This document shows, piece after piece, positions 55,084-63,998 of a stretch of 64,000 bases of DNA. The first letter of the stretch is position 1. Every line of letters starts with the position of its first letter. Origin of the DNA: Candidatus Melainabacteria bacterium (GTDB lineage Bacteria; Cyanobacteriota; Vampirovibrionia; Obscuribacterales; Obscuribacteraceae); the NCBI GenBank assembly GCA_003242885.1, contig QKMZ01000003.1:682001-746000 (forward strand), written 5' to 3'. The position numbers and the translations under genes were made by a program. The notes under the pieces are model-generated. The model did no database searches and was not told the DNA's origin. It saw only the letters and a program-made list of their open reading frames with translations.

Positions 55084-55587
55084 TCAACCTGTTCCTGAAC
55101 GCCGAAAGCGCTCCTCACCGCCCCAAAGACGACCCGAACCCGAGATGTTCGGATATTCCAATGCACGCTTCAACGTCGATGAGGCTCTGCAAGCGACATA
55201 CGGATTCTCATCTTGGGTGAGAAGTTGAAGCACCGCAGGAGGTGCGTTGTGGTTTTCCGCAATGCTATACCGGACATCCAGGTCTTTATCCATTGCAAGC
55301 AAGAAAAGCGCGCGTGCCGGGGTGTTTTGATTGTCCGCCACTGCAGCTCTTACATCTGCAGAATCTGAAAGCGCCAAATCGCACAAAGTGTCTTGAGGAG
55401 TATTGGAATTTTCCGCAACTCTGACAAGAACTTGTTCTATTTTGCTCTTTGCCAACCGTGATAGAGCCTCTGAGTGGGCTTGTGGATGCGCCGCCAGGCG
55501 AAGTTTGGCGAGCGTAAAGTAAGGCAATGAGCTGTTATTCGATTGAAAGCGCTGCACTTTAATGAGTTTCTTAAAGTAGCTAAACAC
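55084..55587 (-). CDS. Leucine-rich-variant/HEAT-like repeat protein
   Basis: 167 residues. Residues 40-135 hold three near-identical helical repeats of about 25 residues: VLVRVAENSNTPQDTLCDLA, VRAAVADNQNTPARALFLLA and VRYSIAENHNAPPAVLQLLT. This VRxxxAxNxNTPxxxLxxLA pattern is the leucine-rich-variant class. Likely a small cytoplasmic protein-binding module. GTG start with GAGGT eight bases upstream. Confidence 0.8.
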   Translation of the reverse strand: MFSYFKKLIKVQRFQSNNSSLPYFTLAKLRLAAHPQAHSEALSRLAKSKIEQVLVRVAENSNTPQDTLCDLALSDSADVRAAVADNQNTPARALFLLAMDKDLDVRYSIAENHNAPPAVLQLLTQDENPYVACRASSTLKRALEYPNISGSGRLWGGEERFRRSGTG

Positions 55588-55786
55588 TAGTGTTACCTCG
55601 TTTCTAGGACCGAATAATCGGCAGAAAGTCTAAAGATCGCAGCCTGGTTTCATCTCAAACTTGCCCCTGATGCTTATCAGGCTGTTATAAGACACAGACG
55701 GTAAAACGCCTCAAAGTTCCCGATTCATCAAACTTTCGGCAGCAACTTAACATTAAGCGAGCAAAAACGCTCACTATATCTAGGTT

Positions 55787-56611
55787 TCACAAAGACTTTG
55801 ATTCGGAAATCGAAGGCCATGTCGCGGAGAGCAAGAATTCTTTGAATTGCTCGAACTGTCGCTTCAGTGATTGCAGGCTGATTTCAGACTCCGACCAATC
55901 TTGCTGCCCGGCGGATTGTTCCATATATAGACTTAAACGCGCCATCGATTTTGCACCAATTGACGCGGATGATGCCTTCAATTCGTGCGCCAGTCCTGCA
56001 ACAGCATCGCTTCTTTTTTCTTTGACGAACACTTCGATGCGACGTAAAAGATCTTCTGTTTCAAACAAATATACGCGAATGATTTCATCTATCTTCGCTT
56101 CGCCATAGAATTCGAGCAAATCCGCCATACATGTGGCATCGCTGGTGTTATCCATACGGAAATATTTGCGTGCCATCTTCAAGCTGCTGTAGACGACATC
56201 TTCGCGCAGCCAATGATTCAATTTGATTTTGAGCAATTCCTTGTCCACCGGCTTAGACATGTAATCGTCCATGCCAGCCGCGATACAACGCTCGCGGTCG
56301 CCAGCCATAGCCATAGCTGTTACGGCAATGATCGGTGTGTAAGTTCCTGCAGCGCTCTCGAGCTTTCGTATAACTTTTGTCGCCTCAAACCCGTCCATCA
56401 CAGGCATATGGCAATCCATCAATATGACCGAATACTTGTTGCGACTGCACATATCGATTGCTTCTTGACCATCATTGGCTATTTCCGATGTCAGAGCCAA
56501 GCGATCGAGCAAGGCGCACATAACCTTTTGATTCACTTTGTTGTCGTCGACGACAAGTATCGGAGCCTTCGCTCCTTCTTTTCCAGCTTCGTTTCCAAGG
56601 TTTCCAGTCAC
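55787..56611 (-). CDS. Receiver-Hpt phosphorelay protein
   Basis: 274 residues. A receiver domain (about 15-135) has ILVVDDNKVNQKVM, the phospho-acceptor in VILMDCHMPVMDGFEA and the switch lysine in DYMSKPVDK. An Hpt domain (about 160-255) has the phospho-histidine in GLAHELKASSASIGAKSMA. No kinase is fused or adjacent, so it is an orphan relay unit that probably takes phosphate from a hybrid kinase elsewhere. GTG start. It diverges from the GT20 gene. Confidence 0.9.
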   Translation of the reverse strand: MTGNLGNEAGKEGAKAPILVVDDNKVNQKVMCALLDRLALTSEIANDGQEAIDMCSRNKYSVILMDCHMPVMDGFEATKVIRKLESAAGTYTPIIAVTAMAMAGDRERCIAAGMDDYMSKPVDKELLKIKLNHWLREDVVYSSLKMARKYFRMDNTSDATCMADLLEFYGEAKIDEIIRVYLFETEDLLRRIEVFVKEKRSDAVAGLAHELKASSASIGAKSMARLSLYMEQSAGQQDWSESEISLQSLKRQFEQFKEFLLSATWPSISESKSL

Positions 56612-56722
56612 TAATTTAATCCCGAGATGTAGGTGACACGACGATCAACAATCGAAATAAATGGGAACTCTTTGCAAATCTCTGGGTCTAACAATCCGAA
56701 GTTTAGTGCCGGAAAGTTTGAT

Positions 56723-56756
56723 GCATGGACTTCAAACCATGCGACAGCAAGGAGAG
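56723..56756 (+). promoter_or_regulatory. Leader hairpin and Shine-Dalgarno of the GT20 gene
   Basis: GCATGG (56723-56728), eight bases, CCATGC (56737-56742) form a small stem directly before GGAGAG (56751-56756), which lies four to six bases from ATG 56761. The site selects 56761 over the in-frame ATG at 56725. Confidence 0.55.
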
Positions 56757-56760
56757 CCAA

Positions 56761-58209
56761 ATGCACATTATATCTTACCGTGGCCCGGGGATGGGCGGTG
56801 GGGTCTCCCCCAGCTTGACGCGGTTAGAAGCAAGCGCCAACGGAAATAGTAGTTGGTGGTTCATGGGCGGGGAAAACGAAGTCTGCGCTCGCTTTGGCGG
56901 CTCCGAAGAAGAAACAATCGGCGATATGGCCAAAGAAATCATTGACGGGCACTACCGTTATTGCAATGAGTTTCTCTGGCCGATTATGCACGATCTGTCT
57001 GAGTACGCTACTTATAGCGGCGCTCACAGACACGCCTATGAAAAATTCAATAGAATCTTCGCGCGAAAAATATCTCGTTACACGTCCGCAACAAACTTCT
57101 TTGTGCAGGACTACCAATTGGCTCTAATGCCTCTCCAACTGAAGCGTCTTTGCAATGCGGATACTGCAGTGTTTTGGCATATTCCGTGGCCGAAGTCCGT
57201 GCCACAGGAGTTTGTGGAGCCTATTGTCGATATAACGAGATCAATGCTCTCTGCTCAATATGTTGGTTTTCATACGACCGAATATGCGGAGAACTTTCTC
57301 AAATTCGTCGAGGAACACGTCCCCGGGTTCAGGGCCTTCCCCGACAATTTGACGATCGCTAGAGACTCAGTTAAGACATTCTCTCCATACGTTCATCCAT
57401 TTTTCGATGGCAAAATAGACGCCTATCCTGTCCAAAGCCGCTCGCAGACTCAAGTTCTGGTTGCGCCACTTGGTCTTGATGTCACCTATTGGCAAAATTT
57501 GTCCAGCTCCCACAAAGTGGGAAATCCCTTATCGGGCGCGCTGAAGACGGATTACATCCTGTCCGTCGATCGAGCGGATTATACAAAGGGCGTGATCCCA
57601 CGGCTTAAATCAATAGCGCACTTCTTCGACTTCTATCCAGAATTGAAGGGCAAAATCACCTTTGCTCAAATCTGCGGCAAGTCGAGAATGAACATCGAAG
57701 CATTCGCGAAATATTATTGGGAGACAAGAAGTCTTGTTAACTCGGTAAACGCGCAGCATGGCACCGATGATTGGCAACCAATCGTGGATGTCCCGGGTCC
57801 GCTTAGCCCAGCTGAACTCGCGGTTCTTTACCGCGACGCATCAGTGATGCTTGTAAACCCAGTGCGAGACGGTCTGAACTTGACCGCGAAAGAATTTGTA
57901 GCTTGCCAGTCAGTCCGACCAGGAACGCTTGCCCTGTCACCACACGCAGGTGTTTTCGATGAACTCGGCGCCTGGTCGGTAAAGGTGAATCCGAAGTCGC
58001 CTATAGAAATGAGCGCGGCAGTACATCACGCATTGATGATGCCGGAAGAAGAACGTGCTGCATGTGTTCGCAGAATGAAGACGCGCCTGCATGCAAATCC
58101 GCTAAACGTATGGGTGGACACGTTCACCGAACTGCTCGGCACACAGGAAAGCGCAGAAAGAGCGAGTGGATTCGTCAAAACGCTTCCATTGTCTGCAGCT
58201 AGAGGTTAG
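56761..58209 (+). CDS. otsA: Trehalose-6-phosphate synthase-like glycosyltransferase (GT20)
   Basis: 482-residue GT-B enzyme of family 20, which joins UDP- or ADP-glucose to glucose 6-phosphate. SYRGPGMGGGVSPSL is the N-terminal glycine loop; FWHIPWPKSVPQEF, FHTTEYAENFLKFVEE, LSVDRADYTKGVIPRLK and LVNPVRDGLNLTAKEFVACQ are family blocks with the donor-site Arg-Asp and Lys. No phosphatase domain is fused; otsB lies 37 kb away. The glycine loop and the FVAC block vary from E. coli OtsA, so glucosylglycerol-phosphate synthase (GgpS), a cyanobacterial relative, cannot be excluded. Confidence 0.85.
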   Translation: MHIISYRGPGMGGGVSPSLTRLEASANGNSSWWFMGGENEVCARFGGSEEETIGDMAKEIIDGHYRYCNEFLWPIMHDLSEYATYSGAHRHAYEKFNRIFARKISRYTSATNFFVQDYQLALMPLQLKRLCNADTAVFWHIPWPKSVPQEFVEPIVDITRSMLSAQYVGFHTTEYAENFLKFVEEHVPGFRAFPDNLTIARDSVKTFSPYVHPFFDGKIDAYPVQSRSQTQVLVAPLGLDVTYWQNLSSSHKVGNPLSGALKTDYILSVDRADYTKGVIPRLKSIAHFFDFYPELKGKITFAQICGKSRMNIEAFAKYYWETRSLVNSVNAQHGTDDWQPIVDVPGPLSPAELAVLYRDASVMLVNPVRDGLNLTAKEFVACQSVRPGTLALSPHAGVFDELGAWSVKVNPKSPIEMSAAVHHALMMPEEERAACVRRMKTRLHANPLNVWVDTFTELLGTQESAERASGFVKTLPLSAARG

Positions 58210-58309
58210 TTAGAAACACTTCAGTGAACCGACAAACACGCTGTCACGCGTTACACGGAAGGGTGTGCCGCGTGTAAGTGATGCGCTTGCCGAGTGACTC
58301 GGGTACCTC

Positions 58310-58963
58310 TTACTTGCCGCGCAGAAATTTGTGCTTGGTCACATCAATAACCGGCGCCTTTTTCAGTCCAGGAAAACCCAGATTGGCTATTTCGACGGCG
58401 TCAGGAGAATGTGTCGAGTGCGCTGTTGTTGCGGCATCGAGCCCACCTTCGGCGGACTTGATTTCACCGGTGCCGCCTTTAGGCAAATCCTTCAACAGCC
58501 CTCTATTTTCCGGATGGTACACCCAGGGCTCCGGTGCTTTTAACTTGCCCGCTTTTGCGGCTTCATCGAGCGCGCCCAATAATGGCTTCGCTCCATCGCT
58601 AGCGCCTTCGACAGCTTTGACACCACCGGCAATTACATCATCAACAGTACCAGAGCCAACAACTACGTCCTCTCCGGCCACGGCAAGTTCGCGTCCCAGC
58701 GGCGTTTTGCCGAGTTTGGCTGCACCGGTTGCAGCATCTTCTGCCGCGACGACAGACCCGCCAAGGCGACCTAAGCATCTACCAATCGGAGCGCGAGCGA
58801 GATATACCGCACCAGCTGTGATTCCAATTCCCGCGATGGCGCTTAAGGTTTTGTGCTCCTGCACGAAATCCAAAACCTCACCAATCAAAGTTTGACGGTC
58901 GCTATTTTCAGATTCAGCTTTAGGGATCCCACCGCCGTCATTGGCGTCGAATGCTTGGACCAT
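58310..58963 (-). CDS. Hypothetical Ala/Gly-rich protein with one membrane span
   Basis: 217 residues from ATG 58963. An acidic, polar start (MVQAFDANDGGGIPKAESEN) is followed by one hydrophobic span (LSAIAGIGITAGAVYLA) and a long Ala/Gly-rich low-complexity region with few hydrophobic cores. I recognise no domain. The frame is open to 59050; those extra residues contain a hydrophobic patch, so a longer form is possible. GAGG lies a little far (about 8 bases) from the ATG. Confidence 0.6.
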   Translation of the reverse strand: MVQAFDANDGGGIPKAESENSDRQTLIGEVLDFVQEHKTLSAIAGIGITAGAVYLARAPIGRCLGRLGGSVVAAEDAATGAAKLGKTPLGRELAVAGEDVVVGSGTVDDVIAGGVKAVEGASDGAKPLLGALDEAAKAGKLKAPEPWVYHPENRGLLKDLPKGGTGEIKSAEGGLDAATTAHSTHSPDAVEIANLGFPGLKKAPVIDVTKHKFLRGK

Positions 58964-59186
58964 GGCCCTAGCCTCACGTGGTTGCAAGAGGACCCCCAAA
59001 TAGTAGAACTTGACTACGGTTTTTAAAATGGTGAAAACACGCACAGGCATGTTTTCTTATCCGCTTTTCGGGGGACTCTAAGGACTGCCTTAACGTGGAG
59101 GGGTTTTCCACACACTGGACTTTTCCATTCAACAAAAATTTTCAGCACACCAAGTCCACTCTTTTCTCTCTGTTAGAAATCGGGGC

Positions 59187-59233
59187 TATAATTTGCAGCT
59201 TGTATTGGCGGCAATAGTCGACGGCACGAGAGG
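59187..59233 (+). promoter_or_regulatory. Minus-10 box and Shine-Dalgarno of the TPR gene
   Basis: A perfect TATAAT lies at 59187-59192 without a good minus-35 partner, and GAGAGG at 59228-59233 sits seven bases before TTG 59241. Confidence 0.5.
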
Positions 59234-59240
59234 TAACGCC

Positions 59241-60548
59241 TTGCCATCTTTGAAGAATACAAAAGTAAAGATGTTTGCGCTCGCAATGCTGGCGGCTGTA
59301 GTCATATCAGCCCCGCTTAGAGCACAGACCGGAGAAACGACAAACAGCGCTTGGGCTCAAAAGGAAAACGAAGCCGAAACAAAATTTGTCGCTGGGCAAT
59401 TTAGAGACGCTGAAACAAAGTGGAAGGAAGCGATCGAAATTGCGCAAAAGGATGCCAACAAATTGAATTTAGCCGAGACGCTAAATCAAATGACTCACCT
59501 TTACTTAAAGCAACGTCGCTTGGACGAAGCGCGCACGAGCCTGCAGGCCGCGCTGGCAATAAGAGAAAAGGAATTGGGAAAGAACAATCCGAAGACAGCC
59601 GAAACGCTCGGAAATCTCGCTCTGGTTGAACATAAATCTGGTCACGATGCGGATGCGGAGCGCTTGTACAAGGAAGTCATCGAGATAAAGCGAAAAGATG
59701 CTAACTCAAATTCATTGGCGATTACTCTTACAAATCTCGCCAACCTCTATGGCGAGATGCGCAAGATTGAAGAAGCTCGCAAACTCTATTTAGAAGCTCT
59801 TGAACTCGACAAGAAAACCTATGGTGCAGAGCACAAAGAAGTAGCGCAGGACTTGTTCAACTTAGGCGCGGTTATGTATCACCACAATTACAACAAAGAA
59901 GCGATCGAATACCTGGATCAGTCGCTCGCGCTCTATGAGAAATTGAACGATACCCCGGGCAAAATCAAATCTCTGCACTATCTTGGTCTGAGCCACGCTG
60001 AAGAAAAATCACACGGCAAAGCAATTGATGCTTACAGAAAAGCATTGACCCTTCATTCGCAATTGAAGGGGGACAGACACCCTGACACTTTGGTGCATCA
60101 ATTAAATCTCGCACGCACTCTAGACAGCAGCGGGCAAGAAAAGGAAGCAGAAGACCTCTATAAAGATGCTGTGGGCACAGCCACAAAGTATCACACTGAC
60201 TCAAGAGTGAAGCTTATCGAATGCGCAATTGAATACGCTCACTTTCTAAGAAGACATGGGCGCAAGACTGAAGCGGAAAACCAGTTGAAGGAAGTTTTGC
60301 CTGTCTATGAGTCACTTTCCGCTCACCACAGGCGAGAACTCTACGAATTGCCACGCGTCTATTCCGACCTTCTAAGAGAGCTAAAGAAAGAATCAGAAGC
60401 TGATGCTTTAGCAAAGAAACATCTTGATGTTTTCTCTCCACATCACGTTTCGAAAGTGTCACCGGAAAGTAAACCGAGCGCGTCAAAACAAGACATTCCA
60501 CAAAGGCCCAAGGAAACGAAGAAGTCCAAAGCGCCTTCTAAAAAATGA
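59241..60548 (+). CDS. Secreted TPR protein (kinesin-light-chain-type repeats)
   Basis: 435 residues from TTG 59241, supported by GAGAGG. A signal peptide (MFALAMLAAVVISAPLRAQ) is followed by eight or more tetratricopeptide repeats of about 42 residues of the TPR_12 kind (AETLGNLALVEHKSGHDADA, AITLTNLANLYGEMRKIEEA). The tail after residue 400 is Lys/Ser/Pro-rich. A periplasmic scaffold is likely; partner unknown. An in-frame start at 59193 would put 16 residues before the signal. Confidence 0.85.
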   Translation: MPSLKNTKVKMFALAMLAAVVISAPLRAQTGETTNSAWAQKENEAETKFVAGQFRDAETKWKEAIEIAQKDANKLNLAETLNQMTHLYLKQRRLDEARTSLQAALAIREKELGKNNPKTAETLGNLALVEHKSGHDADAERLYKEVIEIKRKDANSNSLAITLTNLANLYGEMRKIEEARKLYLEALELDKKTYGAEHKEVAQDLFNLGAVMYHHNYNKEAIEYLDQSLALYEKLNDTPGKIKSLHYLGLSHAEEKSHGKAIDAYRKALTLHSQLKGDRHPDTLVHQLNLARTLDSSGQEKEAEDLYKDAVGTATKYHTDSRVKLIECAIEYAHFLRRHGRKTEAENQLKEVLPVYESLSAHHRRELYELPRVYSDLLRELKKESEADALAKKHLDVFSPHHVSKVSPESKPSASKQDIPQRPKETKKSKAPSKK

Positions 60549-60607
60549 AGTAAACGCAAAACAGAATTCAGGTTTCGACTCAGAACTACTCAAACCCGAA
60601 AGTAATC

Positions 60608-61447
60608 ATGCAGCTACAAGCAGAAATCAAAGACGACAATTATCAGGAATTGCCACGCCAGCAAGAGGCGATGTACGCAAAGTCCACAGACACATTCCTT
60701 CGTGCTGATGCCAGCAGCGGCAAACATTATTATGATTTGAACGCTGCATCGAAAAGCTATTCAGGACCATGGCTTTTTGGAAAAGAGCGTGTCGAAGTCA
60801 ATGTCAACCGCATGCGCGGCAACTGGGTCCAGTGGTGCCCCATTCCAGCAGACATTAGAGACGGTGTTCTTATGCGCGGCAACGTCATTTATCAAAATGC
60901 CGACGGTAGTTATCGTCAGTCCAGCGACGTCTACGAAGGCGTGATTGAAACGCACGGCGATCGTTATTTTGTCGGCAAAACTCAACACACTTTTGTTTCG
61001 CCCAATCTCCCGGGCGGGTCTATGAAAGTGATCGCAAACATTCGCATTTGTCTGAATGAGCGGATGGCGTACAATCCCATGATGCCTCGCTCCCAGCAGT
61101 CTTCATCAATGGCAAACTCGCCCCCGCCAAGCTACTCCCAGTACCAGCAACAACCCCAATATCAGCAACAACCTGCCGTAGCGAGCTACAGCAATTACAA
61201 CACCAATAACTATCAAGCACCTCAGCAACCAGCCTGGGGCTCCAGCCACAATGAAGTGGTTTCACAACCCCAAGGAGACCAGGTCCAGGCAACTTATGGT
61301 GGTGGTAGTGGTTCCACCTACTATGGTGGTGGTGGCGGGTCCTATGGCGGCGGCGGTGCCTACGGAGGCAATAACAATTCCGGCGGCGGTCGCAGAACGC
61401 GCAATGATGCGGGCACTTTCAGAAACGATCCTGACGGCGGGTTTTAG
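60608..61447 (+). CDS. Protein with Gln/Tyr/Asn/Gly-rich low-complexity tail, unrecognised
   Basis: 279 residues. The N-terminal 150 have a folded look (SGPWLFGKERVEVNVNRMRGN, YEGVIETHGDRYFVGKTQHTF) with several strands but no known domain. From about residue 160 the chain is low-complexity: QYQQQPQYQQQP, NYNTNNYQ, then Gly/Tyr stretches (TYYGGGGGSYGGGGAYGG) and an Arg-containing end. Such tails tend to be disordered and self-associating. No signal peptide. It follows the TPR gene by 59 bases. Confidence 0.72.
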   Translation: MQLQAEIKDDNYQELPRQQEAMYAKSTDTFLRADASSGKHYYDLNAASKSYSGPWLFGKERVEVNVNRMRGNWVQWCPIPADIRDGVLMRGNVIYQNADGSYRQSSDVYEGVIETHGDRYFVGKTQHTFVSPNLPGGSMKVIANIRICLNERMAYNPMMPRSQQSSSMANSPPPSYSQYQQQPQYQQQPAVASYSNYNTNNYQAPQQPAWGSSHNEVVSQPQGDQVQATYGGGSGSTYYGGGGGSYGGGGAYGGNNNSGGGRRTRNDAGTFRNDPDGGF

Positions 61448-61494
61448 TTTCGCAAAATCCAAAGTGTTCTTTTGCCATGAGCTAAGATGAAATT

Positions 61495-62349
61495 ATGGCA
61501 GCGGATACAGATAATCATTTCAAAAGCACAGAGCTGAAGTCAATGCGCGAGAAAGAAGCGTTTGCACTTGGCGGTGTTCTCGTAGGATGTTGCGCACTGT
61601 GCATTTGTTTTTACTTTCTTACAAACTTCGAACCACCTAAACCAAAGCTTCCTAAGATTCATACATCAACGGGAAAGAAAGCCTATCCAGATGCAATACA
61701 CGGACTCACTTCTAAAGAACAGGCTCACCTCAGAGAACTTATTGTTGATGGAGGCAGACTATACGCTCAGGGAAATGCCATTGAGGCAATCAACGTTCTC
61801 CACGAAGCGTGCACTTACCTAGAAACAAAGCCTAACAGAACTCCTCGAGATAGCTGGGATGCATATTTATGTTATGGGGATGCATTGTGTGCGCTGAACC
61901 TGTCGAATGATGCCGAAAAGGTTTACTACAAATGGTTTTCAGACTGCCGCGAGACGTATCCAAACGAGCTTCTCCTCGCAACTCCACTAATCAAAGTCGC
62001 TGATATAAAAATAGATCAAAAAAAATTTGTGGAAGCCGAAAAATTGCTCGATCAAGCGGTTGTCTACTCAGATCGCAACCCGACGGCATTGGTGAAAGGA
62101 GCCATTATCAAACAGATGCGCGGAAAGAGTTCAGAAGCAGAAGCACTGTTGAAACATTGGCGTGAATCTGGAAGAGGAGGAACCAGCGGCTTCAGTGCAG
62201 CTGCTTACTCTACGTGGATTGAGATTTTGAACAACCAAAAAAGGTTGAAAGAATCAATGGAACTCCAGTGTGAAGCTGCGAAATTTATCGGAAACGCAGC
62301 AGACGGCAAGCTTTTTCAATGTTCTTTGGAAGACCGGCTCAAGAGATGA
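61495..62349 (+). CDS. Membrane-anchored TPR-like protein
   Basis: 284 residues. One anchor (FALGGVLVGCCALCICFYFL, about 23-43) with a Pro/Lys linker and then helical, TPR-like pairs (GRLYAQGNAIEAINVLHEAC, YLCYGDALCALNLSNDAEKV, KKFVEAEKLLDQAVVYSDRN). Four cysteines lie within the anchor. Third of three genes in a row on this strand; probably one transcript with the TPR and low-complexity genes upstream. Function unknown. Confidence 0.78.
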   Translation: MAADTDNHFKSTELKSMREKEAFALGGVLVGCCALCICFYFLTNFEPPKPKLPKIHTSTGKKAYPDAIHGLTSKEQAHLRELIVDGGRLYAQGNAIEAINVLHEACTYLETKPNRTPRDSWDAYLCYGDALCALNLSNDAEKVYYKWFSDCRETYPNELLLATPLIKVADIKIDQKKFVEAEKLLDQAVVYSDRNPTALVKGAIIKQMRGKSSEAEALLKHWRESGRGGTSGFSAAAYSTWIEILNNQKRLKESMELQCEAAKFIGNAADGKLFQCSLEDRLKR

Positions 62350-62382
62350 TAAACACTTTGAATCGCTAAACCTTCTAGGCAA

Positions 62383-63819
62383 CTATTCTGTTTTTGCTTC
62401 TGGCTCTGCGGGTTTGACTGGTGCGTTCTTGCCTGTAAGCAGATGAGTGACGACACAAACAATGATCGCGACGACAAGAAGAACTGCGATCACCTGGGTC
62501 TTCAGATTCGAAGGTGCATCATTGCCTAGTTCGATTAGCGGACCTGAAAGATACGCGACCGACATCATGAGCGGGGGAACCAAAATGATGTTTTCGTGCT
62601 CGGGTAGTTTCAAATCATAGGCGTGTTGCAAAAACACAGCAAGCAGCACCGCCCCGACAAGAACAGAGGACAAAAGCGCGCAAGACGGTTCTGCATGCAA
62701 AAAATAATTAGACACTACAGGCAGTGTCACCCCGGCGCCCACCAGAGCGAAAGGCAAATATTTGCGAGCATCAGTTTCTCTAAATAAAGAACTGATTACA
62801 AACATCGCAAGAATGCCACCGAACATCGCTGCATAGCAGTATGTATGCATTATGTTGACGCCCGTGACATTCGCGTTATACGCAGACATAAAACCTTGCA
62901 GCAAAACACGCGAGGAGAAAAATATGCCGACTGTTTGTGCAAGTCCCGGCTTCCTGGCAACAACAGCAGCAGAAGCAACAACACACAAACCCAGCATGCC
63001 AAAGAGACGAGTGGCAAGCAAAGTAAGGATGCCTACGAAAACGAGTGATTTGAAACCCTTGAGCATCTCGCCTTTCTCGCCGTCTTCTTGCGTTAGTTTT
63101 TCAAACAGGTAAGCGAAGAAGAAGGAAGCGCCTGCAAGAGCCGCAATTGTTGCGATTTTCGGAGCGAGCAGAAGTTTGTTAATCACGACGAGAAGGAAGA
63201 GTCCGCCGCTGGCAGCAATAAGAATTCGTCTCCACCAGTACGGGTCGTTTCCAACCAGCGGACGTTCACTCCAGCGGAGGAAAAGTCCGATGACAAGCGA
63301 CGCCAGCACCAAGGTTGTGTTTCTGACTTCGTCTCCGGTTGAACCACCGACTTTGAACCAGAAAGTGCTGGAGAGAAAAACAAATGCCGGAAGAATGTCT
63401 TCGAATGTAGATTCGGGCAACTTGTGCATGTTTTCCATCGCCTTCCAACTGAGAAGGCCGATCAATGTAGAGGTTATATCACCGATTACGGCCCCCGGGT
63501 GCAGAACGACTACAGCAGAGAGAACCAATAAAAGAATAGAGCGATAGAAAACAGGCAAGCCGACTTGGCTAAGAACATAGGGAACGACTACGCCAAGAGC
63601 AATGTATGCGATGTCCCAGTACGTGCAGACTTTAGCGAATGTCCCGATGAATGCGAGTGCGCAAAGAGGAATCAACGTGAAAAGAAGAGGCTTGACCGAA
63701 GCGACCAAATTTTTCGCCGACAGCTCTTTCCACGCCTGCGCTCGAACGAAGCTCCACAGAAAGATCACTGCCAGAACTGCGCCAAATAAATTGAGAATGT
63801 TGCTGGACAATGCCATCAT
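62383..63819 (-). CDS. Large polytopic membrane protein, unrecognised
   Basis: 478 residues from ATG 63819 with about 13 hydrophobic spans and short loops, for example ILNLFGAVLAVIFLWSFV, VLLQGFMSAYNANVTGVN and VIAVLLVVAIIVCVVTHLL. The only long loop (about 225-255, EKLTQEDGEKGEMLKGF) is charged. The pattern is that of a transporter or lipid-carrier enzyme, but no family motif is visible. A TTG at 63831 directly follows GGGAGGG and is too close to it to be a good start. Confidence 0.75.
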   Translation of the reverse strand: MMALSSNILNLFGAVLAVIFLWSFVRAQAWKELSAKNLVASVKPLLFTLIPLCALAFIGTFAKVCTYWDIAYIALGVVVPYVLSQVGLPVFYRSILLLVLSAVVVLHPGAVIGDITSTLIGLLSWKAMENMHKLPESTFEDILPAFVFLSSTFWFKVGGSTGDEVRNTTLVLASLVIGLFLRWSERPLVGNDPYWWRRILIAASGGLFLLVVINKLLLAPKIATIAALAGASFFFAYLFEKLTQEDGEKGEMLKGFKSLVFVGILTLLATRLFGMLGLCVVASAAVVARKPGLAQTVGIFFSSRVLLQGFMSAYNANVTGVNIMHTYCYAAMFGGILAMFVISSLFRETDARKYLPFALVGAGVTLPVVSNYFLHAEPSCALLSSVLVGAVLLAVFLQHAYDLKLPEHENIILVPPLMMSVAYLSGPLIELGNDAPSNLKTQVIAVLLVVAIIVCVVTHLLTGKNAPVKPAEPEAKTE

Positions 63820-63887
63820 CGCAGTTACCAACCCTCCCGGGAGACGCGTGTTAGACTAAATCGGTGGTTCCACTCATAATTTCCATT

Positions 63888-63998
63888 TAGTGGTCGAACA
63901 AGACACGAAGAACCCCACCTGAAAAGCCCTACAATACACTGTTTTGGGACTGATTTCAGGTTTGAGCCGGACGCTTATAAACTTCTAGCCGACCACTA
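63888..63998. other. Nested inverted repeats at the window edge
   Basis: TAGTGGTCG (63888-63896) pairs with CGACCACTA (63990-63998), and inside it CCTGAAA (63918-63924) pairs with TTTCAGG (63954-63960). The window ends in ATG (63998-64000), which could begin a plus-strand gene whose leader this is. Confidence 0.4.

Noticed and set aside
56715..56745. A stem-loop with ACTTCAAA in the loop, resembling the anticodon arm of selenocysteine tRNA (attractive because selB is present).
   Set aside because: No acceptor stem, long variable arm or T-loop surrounds it, and it lies directly before a ribosome-binding site. It is a leader hairpin at most.
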